From the NCBI RefSeq assembly GCF_000014125.1, contig NC_008593.1, forward strand, positions 1,488,001 to 1,552,000: 64,000 bases of DNA, in the 5' to 3' direction. Below are positions 14,759 to 23,006 of this stretch, piece after piece. The notes below the pieces were generated by a model. The model saw only the letters and a list, made by a program, of their open reading frames with translations. It was not told the DNA's origin and did not search any database. Source of the stretch: Clostridium novyi NT. GTDB lineage: Bacteria > Bacillota > Clostridia > Clostridiales > Clostridiaceae. How positions within the stretch are numbered: position 1 is the first letter of the stretch; the number at the start of each line of letters is the position of its first letter. The position numbers were made by a program, and so were the translations under genes.

Positions 14759-16879
14759 TTATACTAAACGAAATATTTTAAATATAAGTGTATTAAACAT
14801 ACACACAACAATAGCTATTGCAGTTGGAATTAATGCTGCAAGTGCTGTCCATTTGTTACTTTCAGTCTCTCTTTTTATTGTCCATAATGTAGTAGCACAA
14901 GGCCAATGAAGAAGTGTAAATATCATAACATTTAGTGCAGTAAGATAAGTCCAACCATTGTTTAATAATATTCCTTTTAATGATTCTAAACTCTCAAAAT
15001 CTATCATAGAACCTTGTGACAAGTATGACATTAATAATATAGGTACTACTATTTCATTTGCTGGTATTCCTAAAATAAATGCTAAGAGAATAAAACCATC
15101 AAGTCCCATTAATTTTGCAAAAGGATTTAAGAAATTTGCTACATGAGATAATATACTTAAATTTCCTATAGTAACATTACTTAAAATCCATATTATAACT
15201 CCTGCAGGGGCTGCTATTGCAACTGCCCTTCCTAAAACAAATATAGTTCTATCTATTATAGATGTGTATAATATTCTACCTATTTGTGGTTTTCTGTAAG
15301 GTGGTAATTCTAAAGTAAAACTAGATGGTATACCTTTTAGTAGGGTTTTAGACAGAATATATGAAACGAATAGTGTAATAATAACTCCAAGTATCACCAT
15401 TATTGTAATAGTACAAGCTGGAATTGCACTTGATAGCCTACTATTATTTCCTACAACTAAGAATACAGATGATATAGCAAGTAGTGTTGGAAATCTACCA
15501 TTACAAGGCATAAAATTATTAGTTAATATTGCAATTAACCTTTCTCTTGGTGATTCAATTATTCTGCACCCTATAACTCCCGCTGCATTACAACCAATTC
15601 CCATACACATAGTAAGACACTGTTTTCCATGTGCGCAAGCTTTTTTAAATAGATGATCTAAATTAAATGCTACTCTTGGAAGGTATCCCAAATCTTCAAG
15701 CAATGTAAATAGTGGAAAGAATATAGCCATTGGAGGTAACATAACTGATATTACCCACCCAAGTGTTCTATAAAGACCTAATACTATTACCCCATAAAGC
15801 CACTTTGGTGCATTTATTTCGTTAAACCAACTAGTAAGTACCCCTTCAAATTTAAAAAAAGCTTTTGATAGAAGTTCCGATGGATAATTTGCTCCAGTTA
15901 AGGTTATCCAAAAAAGTAATGCCAGTATAGCTATCATTATTGGAATTCCAAATATCTTAGATGTTATATACTTGTCAATTTTTCTATCCCTGTTCATTTT
16001 ATCTTTGTCTATAATTACACAGGTCTTTATTACATCTTCAACTCTTTTATATGTTTCTTGTGTTATATAATCTCTTATGTTTTCTTTATCTATATTTTTA
16101 GTTAATTCACATACTTCTTTTAATATTTCTTTTCTATTTTCTTCACTAATATCTTTTAAAATAGAATGTATTATAGTGTCATCACCATCAATAAGTCTTA
16201 AAGCTATCCATCTTGAGTTTATCTTTGGAATCTCTTTTTGTATTATGTTTTCTATGTTACTTACTATAGATTCAATTTTCTCCTTATACACTACTCTTTC
16301 AGGTTTTACTGTAACTTTATTAGATACAACTTTATATACAGCACTTTTTAATTCCTCTATACCAATGCCACTTCTTGCTGCTGTCATAACAACTGGTATT
16401 CCAAGTTCACTTTGTAATCTATTTGAGTCTATTACTATATTTTTTTTCTTTGCCTCATCTATTAAATTTACACATAACACAACTTTATCTGTAAGCTCCA
16501 TTATTTGATAAACTAGATTTAAATTTCTTTCAAGACAAGTGGCATCCGCAACTACAACAGTGACATCAGGATCTCCAAAGCAAATAAAATCTCTTGCAAC
16601 TTCCTCTTCTGCAGATGTTGCAAAAAGTGAATATGTTCCTGGTAAATCAACTAATACATATTCACTAGATTTAAACTTAAATTCTCCTCTTGCATTGACA
16701 ACTGTTTTTCCAGGCCAATTTCCCGTATGTTGATGTAATCCTGTAAGTGAGTTGAAAACTGTACTTTTACCTGTGTTAGGATTTCCCGCTAAAGCTACTA
16801 CATACTGTCCTTCTTTTCTTTCTACCTTATAGATGTCTCTTAAAGAATCTACCTGAGTTGACTTATAAGTAAGTCCCAT
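14759..16879 (-). CDS. feoB: ferrous iron transporter FeoB
   Basis: 706 aa. The N-terminal G domain has G1 GNPNTGKS (32-39), G3 DLPGTYS and G4 NLIDEA, then a helical spacer domain, then the polytopic transporter with the conserved cysteine-bearing segments CAHGKQCLTMCMGIGCNAAGV and NNFMPCNGRFP. It imports Fe2+ across the cytoplasmic membrane. It follows feoA by 28 bp, forming feoAB, and shares its DtxR-like operator. Confidence 0.96.
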   Translation of the reverse strand: MGLTYKSTQVDSLRDIYKVERKEGQYVVALAGNPNTGKSTVFNSLTGLHQHTGNWPGKTVVNARGEFKFKSSEYVLVDLPGTYSLFATSAEEEVARDFICFGDPDVTVVVADATCLERNLNLVYQIMELTDKVVLCVNLIDEAKKKNIVIDSNRLQSELGIPVVMTAARSGIGIEELKSAVYKVVSNKVTVKPERVVYKEKIESIVSNIENIIQKEIPKINSRWIALRLIDGDDTIIHSILKDISEENRKEILKEVCELTKNIDKENIRDYITQETYKRVEDVIKTCVIIDKDKMNRDRKIDKYITSKIFGIPIMIAILALLFWITLTGANYPSELLSKAFFKFEGVLTSWFNEINAPKWLYGVIVLGLYRTLGWVISVMLPPMAIFFPLFTLLEDLGYLPRVAFNLDHLFKKACAHGKQCLTMCMGIGCNAAGVIGCRIIESPRERLIAILTNNFMPCNGRFPTLLAISSVFLVVGNNSRLSSAIPACTITIMVILGVIITLFVSYILSKTLLKGIPSSFTLELPPYRKPQIGRILYTSIIDRTIFVLGRAVAIAAPAGVIIWILSNVTIGNLSILSHVANFLNPFAKLMGLDGFILLAFILGIPANEIVVPILLMSYLSQGSMIDFESLESLKGILLNNGWTYLTALNVMIFTLLHWPCATTLWTIKRETESNKWTALAALIPTAIAIVVCMFNTLIFKIFRLV

Positions 16880-16907
16880 AAATTCCTCCTATATTGATTG
16901 CTACGCT

Positions 16908-17156
16908 TTAAGCCATTGAAACATCTATTAATGATGCTTCATCTTTTCTTAATGCTATCATTGCCCCTCTTATGTTATATATTGTAGGATCTCCTGTAGG
17001 TCCTCTTTGGATAACTTCTACAGTTGCCCCTTTTGTAAGCCCTAATGCAAGCATTCTCTCTCTTATAAATCCACTTGAGAGTAAATCTTCAATCTTTACT
17101 AAACTTCCAACATTCATATCACTTAGCCTTTTAATGTTATCCTTTATTTTTTTCAT
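16908..17156 (-). CDS. feoA: ferrous iron transport accessory protein FeoA
   Basis: An 82-aa SH3-like FeoA domain. SLVKIEDLLSSGFIRERMLALGLTKGATVEVIQRGPTGDPTIYNIRGAMIALRKDEASLI is the full family pattern, including the LGLTKGATV and GDPT(I/V) blocks. It is a small cytosolic partner of FeoB. First gene of the operon, with GGAGG upstream of the ATG. Confidence 0.94.
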   Translation of the reverse strand: MKKIKDNIKRLSDMNVGSLVKIEDLLSSGFIRERMLALGLTKGATVEVIQRGPTGDPTIYNIRGAMIALRKDEASLIDVSMA

Positions 17157-17203
17157 TATGGTTATGCCTCCACTTTAAAAATTATTTCAATAACCTAATA
17201 AAA

Positions 17204-17237
17204 TTAGCTTAGTCTAACTTTTTTAGCTAATATTATA
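17204..17237. promoter_or_regulatory. DtxR/IdeR-type operator in the feoA-regulator intergenic region
   Basis: TTAGCTTAGTCTAACTTTT (17204-17222) matches the DtxR/IdeR 19-mer TTAGGTTAGSCTAACCTAA at about 14 positions. It is followed directly by the dyad TTAGCTAA (17223-17230) and a minus-strand TATAAT (17232-17237). Its placement next to the likely feoA -10 fits repression by the adjacent DtxR-family regulator when metal is plentiful. Confidence 0.65.
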
Positions 17238-17269
17238 TTATGACAAAATAACATTAAGGTGACTCATAG

Positions 17270-17298
17270 TTAATAAAACTTTAATTTTGGCATATAAT
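17270..17298 (+). promoter_or_regulatory. putative promoter for the DtxR/MntR-type regulator
   Basis: -35 TTAATA (17270-17275), 17-bp spacer, -10 TATAAT (17293-17298), 30 bp ahead of the TTG start. Confidence 0.5.
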
Positions 17299-17327
17299 TT
17301 AACAACTATACTAAAGTAGGTGATATT

Positions 17328-17783
17328 TTGAAAACAGAGAATTTCTTTACCTTTAGCGAATATATGAAAAAAGATATTAATGTTTTAACCCCTTCAATGG
17401 AAGACTATTTAGAAATGATATATAGGTTATCCAAAAAATCTGGCTTTACTAGAATAAATGATCTTGCATCATCACTTAATATACAACCTCCTTCTGCCAC
17501 TAAAATGGTACAAAAATTATCTAAATTAGGTCTCATAAACTATGAAAAATACGGAGTTATAGTCTTAAAAGATGAAGGTAAACGCATAGGTAACGCTCTT
17601 TTAAAAAGACATAAAATCATAGAAAATTTTCTTACATTAATAGGCGTTTCAAGTAGTGGCATACTAGAAGAAACTGAAAAAATTGAACATACTATAAATC
17701 CTGAAACATTAAAATGTATAAATAATCTATTAAGCTTTTTCGAGAATAACTTAGATGTACTAAATCAATTTAAAAGTTTTTAA
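17328..17783 (+). CDS. DtxR/MntR-family metal-dependent repressor
   Basis: 151 aa. The winged-helix N-domain includes TPSMEDYLEMIYRLSKKSGFTRINDLASSL and PPSATKMVQKLSKLGLI. Metal ligands align with B. subtilis MntR: D26 and E29 (MEDYLE), H95 (KRHKII), E117, E120 and H121 (ETEKIEH). There is no C-terminal SH3-like domain, so it is MntR-size, with an extra ~20-residue N-terminus. It is divergent from feoAB across a DtxR-like box, so iron or manganese control of feo is likely; which metal it senses is not decidable. TTG start behind GTAGGTGAT. Confidence 0.88.
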   Translation: MKTENFFTFSEYMKKDINVLTPSMEDYLEMIYRLSKKSGFTRINDLASSLNIQPPSATKMVQKLSKLGLINYEKYGVIVLKDEGKRIGNALLKRHKIIENFLTLIGVSSSGILEETEKIEHTINPETLKCINNLLSFFENNLDVLNQFKSF

Positions 17784-17809
17784 AAATTAGTTTATATTTA
17801 TGAAAACAA

Positions 17810-17841
17810 AAGGATACTTATATTTATTTATAAGTATCCTT
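17810..17841. terminator. bidirectional terminator
   Basis: AAGGATACTTA/TAAGTATCCTT stem between the convergent regulator and nuclease genes, with A/T tracts on both sides. Confidence 0.75.
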
Positions 17842-17850
17842 AAAAACAGC

Positions 17851-19389
17851 TTATTTATTTAACTTTGCATTATCATTATCTATGGTTTTTTCTATTTCTT
17901 TCATTAACACTTCTTTACTCATATCCTCAACATTATCAATAGAATTTAATAATTTTATCAATCTATATTTGATATTTTCATCATTTAATTTAAGATGTTC
18001 ATTTATATAATAACTTTCAAATACATCCATTATTCTAGATTTGAATCCCTTAGAATCTAATAGCTCTTTGAAACTTTGTTGAGATTTTGTATCTCCATGA
18101 ACTAAAAGTATTTCTTTAGGTCTTACCATTAATTTATCAATCCAATCCACTAAACCATTTCTATCTGCATGTCCTGATAAACCTTCTAGATTATAAATTT
18201 TAGCATTAACTGCTATTGGTTCTCCAAATAAATTTACTTTTTTATTGCCATCTAATATGGCTCTTCCAAGTGTTCCCTCAGCCTGATATCCAACAAATAC
18301 TACTGAACACTCTTTTCTCCACAAATTGTGTTTTAAATGGTGTTTTATTCTTCCAGCTTCACACATTCCACTGGCAGATATTATAATTGCATTTCCTTTA
18401 AATTTATTTATTTGTATAGATTCCTGTGGAGTATTTGTATATTTAACACCTTTAAAGTTCAAAGGATTTAATCCAGTTCTCACTAAGCTTTTCATTTCAC
18501 TATCATGATAATCACTACATTCTTCATATATTTTTGATGTATTAGCTGCAAGAGGACTATCTACAAATATAGTTACATCTTTTAAAATATTATTTTTTAC
18601 ATATTTACTTAAAGCATATAAAACTTCTTGAGTTCTTCCAACTGAGAAAGAAGGTATTATTACATTTCCTCCCCTTTCAAAAGTATCTGTAATTATATTA
18701 ACAAGTTCTTTAAAGGACCAATCCATATCTCCATGTACTCTATCTCCATAGGTTGTCTCCATTATAATATAATCTGCATAGGTTATATAGCTTGGATCTC
18801 TTATTATAGGCTTATTAGTATTGCCAAGGTCCCCTGTATAAACTATTTTCACTTCATCTTCATAATCTTCTTTAATATACATTTCAACTATTGATGAACC
18901 TAAAAGATGTCCAGCTTCTCTAAATCTTATTTTAAATCCATCAAATACTTCTATAATTTCATCGTAATCATAATCTCTAAACAAGTACATTGAAAGTTCT
19001 GCAATTTTTGCTGTGTATAGGGGTTCTATAGTGTCTAATCCTTGTCTTATTCTCTTTCTATTTTTCCATTCAGTTTCTGTTTCTTGTATATACCCACTAT
19101 CAGGTAGCATTATACTACATAATTGTTTAGTAGCCCTTGTACAAATTACTTCTCCTTTAAAACCTTTTTTGTATAATAAAGGTATTCTACCACTATGGTC
19201 TATATGAGCATGAGACAATATTACATAATCAATTTTTTTAGGGTCAAATGGAAATTCATCATTTCCTCTAACCTTTTCATCTTTCCCCTGAAATAATCCA
19301 CAATCTAAAAGTATTGTCTTATCATTAAATTTCATAATATGACAAGAACCAGTTACACATTTAGCTGCACCATAAAATTCTAATTTCAT
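17851..19389 (-). CDS. metallo-beta-lactamase-fold beta-CASP nuclease
   Basis: 512 aa. The MBL core carries LSHAHIDHSGRIP (HxHxDH), GHLLGSS and YTGDLG. The beta-CASP insertion shows IPSFSVGRTQEVLY, FVDSPLA, IISASGMCEAGRIKHHL (motif B) and LSGHADRNGLVDW (motif C region). The RMMBL tail includes EILLVHGD. The architecture matches YSH1/CPSF73-like bacterial proteins thought to act on RNA; it is distinct from RNase J. Monocistronic, ATG behind AAAGGGGC. Confidence 0.9.
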   Translation of the reverse strand: MKLEFYGAAKCVTGSCHIMKFNDKTILLDCGLFQGKDEKVRGNDEFPFDPKKIDYVILSHAHIDHSGRIPLLYKKGFKGEVICTRATKQLCSIMLPDSGYIQETETEWKNRKRIRQGLDTIEPLYTAKIAELSMYLFRDYDYDEIIEVFDGFKIRFREAGHLLGSSIVEMYIKEDYEDEVKIVYTGDLGNTNKPIIRDPSYITYADYIIMETTYGDRVHGDMDWSFKELVNIITDTFERGGNVIIPSFSVGRTQEVLYALSKYVKNNILKDVTIFVDSPLAANTSKIYEECSDYHDSEMKSLVRTGLNPLNFKGVKYTNTPQESIQINKFKGNAIIISASGMCEAGRIKHHLKHNLWRKECSVVFVGYQAEGTLGRAILDGNKKVNLFGEPIAVNAKIYNLEGLSGHADRNGLVDWIDKLMVRPKEILLVHGDTKSQQSFKELLDSKGFKSRIMDVFESYYINEHLKLNDENIKYRLIKLLNSIDNVEDMSKEVLMKEIEKTIDNDNAKLNK

Positions 19390-19504
19390 AAAATCGCCCC
19401 TTTCCCTAAGTAAAACTTTCTTGTAACTATATTATACCAAAGTTTTCTGAAAATTTCGACTTATTTACATTTTATACCTTATTACAAGAAAAAACTAATT
19501 AAAA

Positions 19505-19534
19505 AAGACATCTAAAAATATTTTTAAATGTCTT
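19505..19534 (-). terminator. murG terminator
   Basis: AAGACAT...ATGTCTT outer arms with an inner TAAAAATATTTTTA; T-run on the minus strand. Confidence 0.65.
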
Positions 19535-19557
19535 ATAAATAATTTATTATGAAATGA

Positions 19558-20631
19558 TTACTTTTTATATTTTTCTATTAAAGATATTATTTTGTCTACA
19601 CAATTGTTCGCAGAACTAGAATTCATATTTTTAATATACTTTTGTTTTTCTTTAAATAACTCATCAATTTTATTTGTTATAACTTCTGAATTTAAACTTT
19701 CTTCTTCTATAACCATACTGTATCCGCTTTTTTCAAAAGACTTTGCGTTTAATATTTGGTCTCCTCTACTAGCTTTAGCTGATAATGGCACTAGTAAATT
19801 TGGCTTCTTTAACGCAAGTAATTCAAAAATAACATTAGCTCCTGCTCTTGATATAAATAAATCAGCTGTTGCCATTAAATGTGGTAATTCATCTTTTACA
19901 TAATCAAATTGAACATATCCTTCTACATTTTGAAGACTTTCATCTAAATTACCTTTTCCACATATATGAATTATATTATACTTTTTAATTAAATTTGAAA
20001 GAGCATCTCGTACACTTTTATTTATTACTTTAGAACCTAAACTTCCACCTATTATCATTAAGACAGGTTTAGTTGTATCTTTAAATTTACATATTTCATA
20101 GCCTTTAATTTTGCTTCCTTTAAAAAGTTCTTCTCTAATTGGTGTTCCTGTTAAAACTCCCTTATTATCTTTAATATATTTAAGTGTTTCAGGAAATGTT
20201 ACACAAACCTTATTACAAAATGGTGCTGCAAGTTTATTTGCAAGTCCAGGAGTCATATCTGATTCGTGTGAAATAACAGGAATCCTATTTAAACGCGCTC
20301 CAATTACTACTGGAACAGATACAAATCCACCTTTTGAAAATACTATATTAGGTTTCTCTCTTTTTATTATTTTTTTTGCTTCAAAAACTCCTTTTAATAC
20401 TTTAAAAGGATCAGAAAAGTTTTTTATATCAAAATATCTTCTTAACTTTCCACTAGAAATAATATGATACTTTATGTTTTCTGATTCAATTATTTTTCTC
20501 TCTATACCGTTTTCTGTACCTATATACTGTATTTCATATCCTAATTCTTTTAACTTAGGTACAAGTGCAAGATTTGGAGTTACGTGGCCCGCTGATCCGC
20601 CTCCGGTCATGATAATCTTATATTTACTCAA
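19558..20631 (-). CDS. murG: UDP-GlcNAc:lipid I N-acetylglucosaminyltransferase MurG
   Basis: 357 aa, family length. GT28 signatures: [15 protein letters not shown] at the N-terminus, [43 protein letters not shown], and the C-terminal sugar-nucleotide site [15 protein letters not shown]. It converts lipid I to lipid II on the inner face of the membrane. It stands alone here rather than in a dcw cluster, as in many clostridia. TTG start behind GGAGATGATG. Confidence 0.95.
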   Translation of the reverse strand: MSKYKIIMTGGGSAGHVTPNLALVPKLKELGYEIQYIGTENGIERKIIESENIKYHIISSGKLRRYFDIKNFSDPFKVLKGVFEAKKIIKREKPNIVFSKGGFVSVPVVIGARLNRIPVISHESDMTPGLANKLAAPFCNKVCVTFPETLKYIKDNKGVLTGTPIREELFKGSKIKGYEICKFKDTTKPVLMIIGGSLGSKVINKSVRDALSNLIKKYNIIHICGKGNLDESLQNVEGYVQFDYVKDELPHLMATADLFISRAGANVIFELLALKKPNLLVPLSAKASRGDQILNAKSFEKSGYSMVIEEESLNSEVITNKIDELFKEKQKYIKNMNSSSANNCVDKIISLIEKYKK

Positions 20632-20814
20632 AACATCATCTCCTAACTATATTTCAAAAATCAAATATATTTAATTTTTTATTACACTCACTAATTTTTT
20701 ATTATACTATATATCCCTTCAATAATAATTATATTTTTTAAAATAAAATATTACATTTATTATTTCTTTTGCTAAAACAAGTACAAACTTGAACTTGTAC
20801 CTCTAAATCACTAA

Positions 20815-20845
20815 TATATAAATTTGAAAAAAGGTTAAAATACTA
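20815..20845 (+). promoter_or_regulatory. putative forespore (sigma-G-like) promoter of the first ssp gene
   Basis: TATATAAATT (20815-20824) with a later AATACTA (20839-20845), a spacing suited to a -35/-10 pair. The same TATATAAATT element occurs at the same place upstream of the second ssp gene. The match to the sigma-G consensus (-10 CATACTA-like) is partial. Confidence 0.4.
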
Positions 20846-20886
20846 GTGTAACAAAAATCAAACATTAAATTTAGGAGGTAATTACA

Positions 20887-21084
20887 ATGGCAAGAAGCAG
20901 TAATAAAGCATTAGTACCAGAAGCTAGAGAAGGATTAAACAAATTTAAAATGGAAGCTGCAAATGCAGTAGGAGTTCCTTTAACAAATGGATATAATGGA
21001 GATTTAACTGCTAGACAGGCTGGATCAATAGGCGGACAAATGGTTAAAACTATGGTAGAACAATACGAAAAAAATAATCTATAA
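20887..21084 (+). CDS. alpha/beta-type small acid-soluble spore protein
   Basis: 65 aa with the SASP pattern: LVPEAREGLNKFKMEAANAVGVPL, then GYNGDLTARQAGSIGGQMVKTMVEQYE. These proteins coat spore DNA and protect it from UV and heat, and are degraded by the GPR protease at germination. The position usually holding Glu at the GPR site (NE-V) is Ala here (NAV). AGGAGG precedes the ATG. It pairs with a near-identical gene 1.7 kb downstream across a MATE gene. Confidence 0.95.
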   Translation: MARSSNKALVPEAREGLNKFKMEAANAVGVPLTNGYNGDLTARQAGSIGGQMVKTMVEQYEKNNL

Positions 21085-21146
21085 TTATTACTAAAATACA
21101 ATAATTAAAACCACTAAAGTAGATTTGAATTTTCTACAGAAAGTGC

Positions 21147-21184
21147 AAAACCTCTTCTAAATAATGATATTTAGAAGAGGTTTT
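21147..21184. terminator. bidirectional terminator between ssp and MATE genes
   Basis: A perfect 16-bp stem AAAACCTCTTCTAAAT/ATTTAGAAGAGGTTTT. Confidence 0.85.
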
Positions 21185-21191
21185 GTTAATT

Positions 21192-22532
21192 TTAATAGGC
21201 TTTAAGTTTATTTGTAATTTTCTTTATATAAAAAAGCCCGGTAAGTGCTGCTATTCCATCTGAAACAGGATAAGCTATCCAGGCTCCTAATGTGCCTAAA
21301 CTATATACAAGAATTATAGCTGCTGGTATACATATTAAAGTCTCTCTATATATTGATAATATAAAAGATGCCTTTGCTTTTCCAAGTGCCTGACAGCAAT
21401 ATATAGAAACATAATATATGCCCACACATGGAAATATAATTATAACAATCCTAAAAGCTCTAACAGCTCTTAAAAGAAGATCTTCATCTTTTAGAAATAT
21501 TCCAATTAAATTACTTGGGAAAATCATCATTAATCCCCATACTACCAAAGTAGTTGCAGTAATAAATATTATTGTTTCTTTTATTACAAGTTTCAATTTT
21601 TCATAGTTTTTAGAACCATAATTAAATGCTGCTATAGGTTGCATAGCTGAACTTATACCCAATACAGTTATGAATAAAAACATAGATACTTTGGTTATTG
21701 TACCTATAATAACTACTGCATCATCTCCTCCTGATGCAGATAAAAGATTATTAAATACAATTGAAAGCAATCCATCTGATGCTTCAACTATAAATGTAGA
21801 AAATCCAACACTAATTATAGTTTTAACTATTTTTCTTTCAAAAATAAATTTAAATTCTAAATTAATTTCCTTCTTTACTTTTAAAAATCTAAAAACTGCA
21901 TATGAAAATGCTAAAATTTGAGAAAAACTAGTTGCAAGAGCAGCACCTTTTACTCCCATTGAAAAACGCACTACAAGTATAGCATCTAATATTACATTTA
22001 CTGTAGCACCAATACTCATGGCTTTTAAAGTTACTTTAGTATCTCCAAGTGCCATAATTACATATCCAATAACTAAGGTTAGACATTGAAATGTACCACC
22101 AAATAGAATTATAGATATATATTGATAAGCATAAGGGAAAAGAGTTTCACTAGAACCTAATAAATTTTTTATAATACCATCTTTAAATAAAAATATTAAG
22201 ACACATAAAGAAATTAAAATTAAACTTGTTAAAATTAAAGAATTTAAAATTATTTTTCTTAAATTTTCGTATTTTTTTCCACCCAAATTTCTAGATACAG
22301 CAGTGGATGTTCCTACAGCCATCATAAGACCAGTAGAAGTTATTAATTTTTGAATAGGAAGTGCTATTGTAAGAGCACCTATACCAACAGCTCCAATAGT
22401 AGAACCAACAAATATTGTATCAACCATATTATAAAGTTCCATAACAAGTAATGAAAGCATTGTTGGTATAGCAAATTTAATTAACAATTTGCCTATTTTC
22501 TGGTCTGAAAAGACTGTACTGTCAATTTCCAT
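21192..22532 (-). CDS. MATE-family efflux transporter
   Basis: 446 aa, twelve transmembrane helices in two six-helix halves. The N-half has GKLLIKFAIPTMLSLLVMELYNMVDTIFVG, the classic MATE opening; the C-half has AIQPIAAFNYGSKNYEKLK-type motifs. It is a Na+ or H+ coupled drug/metabolite exporter of the DinF/NorM-like clostridial group. ATG at 22530-22532 has GAGGTG six bases upstream; a GTG three codons earlier is inside the ribosome site. It is sandwiched between two ssp genes on the opposite strand. Confidence 0.9.
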   Translation of the reverse strand: MEIDSTVFSDQKIGKLLIKFAIPTMLSLLVMELYNMVDTIFVGSTIGAVGIGALTIALPIQKLITSTGLMMAVGTSTAVSRNLGGKKYENLRKIILNSLILTSLILISLCVLIFLFKDGIIKNLLGSSETLFPYAYQYISIILFGGTFQCLTLVIGYVIMALGDTKVTLKAMSIGATVNVILDAILVVRFSMGVKGAALATSFSQILAFSYAVFRFLKVKKEINLEFKFIFERKIVKTIISVGFSTFIVEASDGLLSIVFNNLLSASGGDDAVVIIGTITKVSMFLFITVLGISSAMQPIAAFNYGSKNYEKLKLVIKETIIFITATTLVVWGLMMIFPSNLIGIFLKDEDLLLRAVRAFRIVIIIFPCVGIYYVSIYCCQALGKAKASFILSIYRETLICIPAAIILVYSLGTLGAWIAYPVSDGIAALTGLFYIKKITNKLKAY

Positions 22533-22674
22533 AATATACACCTCATTTTATTTTTATAAACCATATATACCTATTGTAACATATATTTTCTTATACAAGC
22601 TTTAATATTTCCATAAAAACAATTTAATAAATTTAATGTATATTTATATTTCTTTTACCTTACATCTTATATTA

Positions 22675-22704
22675 TATATAAATTAAAAATGGATAAGCTA
22701 TTAT
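22675..22704 (+). promoter_or_regulatory. putative forespore promoter of the second ssp gene
   Basis: TATATAAATT (22675-22684) and CTATTAT (22698-22704), a layout shared with the first ssp gene. Fit to the sigma-G consensus is partial. Confidence 0.35.
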
Positions 22705-22737
22705 TGAAACACAAAACACACAAGGAGGTTGGTTAAG

Positions 22738-22929
22738 ATGTCAAGAAATAAAGTTCTTGTTCCAGAAGCTAGAGAAGGATTAAATAAGTTTAAAATGGAA
22801 GCTGCAAATGCAGTAGGAGTTCCTTTAAAAGATGGCTATAATGGAGATCTAACTGCACGTCAATGTGGTTCTGTTGGTGGAGAAATGGTAAAAAAAATGA
22901 TTAATTACTATGAACAAAATATGCTATAA
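22738..22929 (+). CDS. alpha/beta-type small acid-soluble spore protein
   Basis: 63 aa from the ATG at 22738, chosen because AGGAGG lies upstream; an in-frame TTG nine bases earlier overlaps the ribosome site. It shows LVPEAREGLNKFKMEAANAVGVPL, GYNGDLTARQCGSVGGEMVKKMINYYE. The core shared with the first copy is nearly identical at DNA level, so this is a recent duplication or gene conversion. It has the same Ala at the GPR-site position. Clearly spore-specific; a single Cys is present in the ARQCGS segment. Confidence 0.94.
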   Translation: MSRNKVLVPEAREGLNKFKMEAANAVGVPLKDGYNGDLTARQCGSVGGEMVKKMINYYEQNML

Positions 22930-22964
22930 TAAGTAGCAAAAAATTTAAATAATATTCTATTAAT

Positions 22965-23006
22965 AACTTAAGTGCATGAGAATGTTAATCCTCATGCACT
23001 TAAGTT
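22965..23006. terminator. bidirectional terminator between ssp and kinase genes
   Basis: A perfect 16-bp stem AACTTAAGTGCATGAG/CTCATGCACTTAAGTT; it overlaps the kinase stop codon. Confidence 0.8.

Noticed and set aside
20781..20800. GTACAA...TTGTAC inverted repeat upstream of the first ssp gene
   Set aside because: Arms are only six bases and it lies outside the likely promoter; it could be chance in AT-rich DNA.
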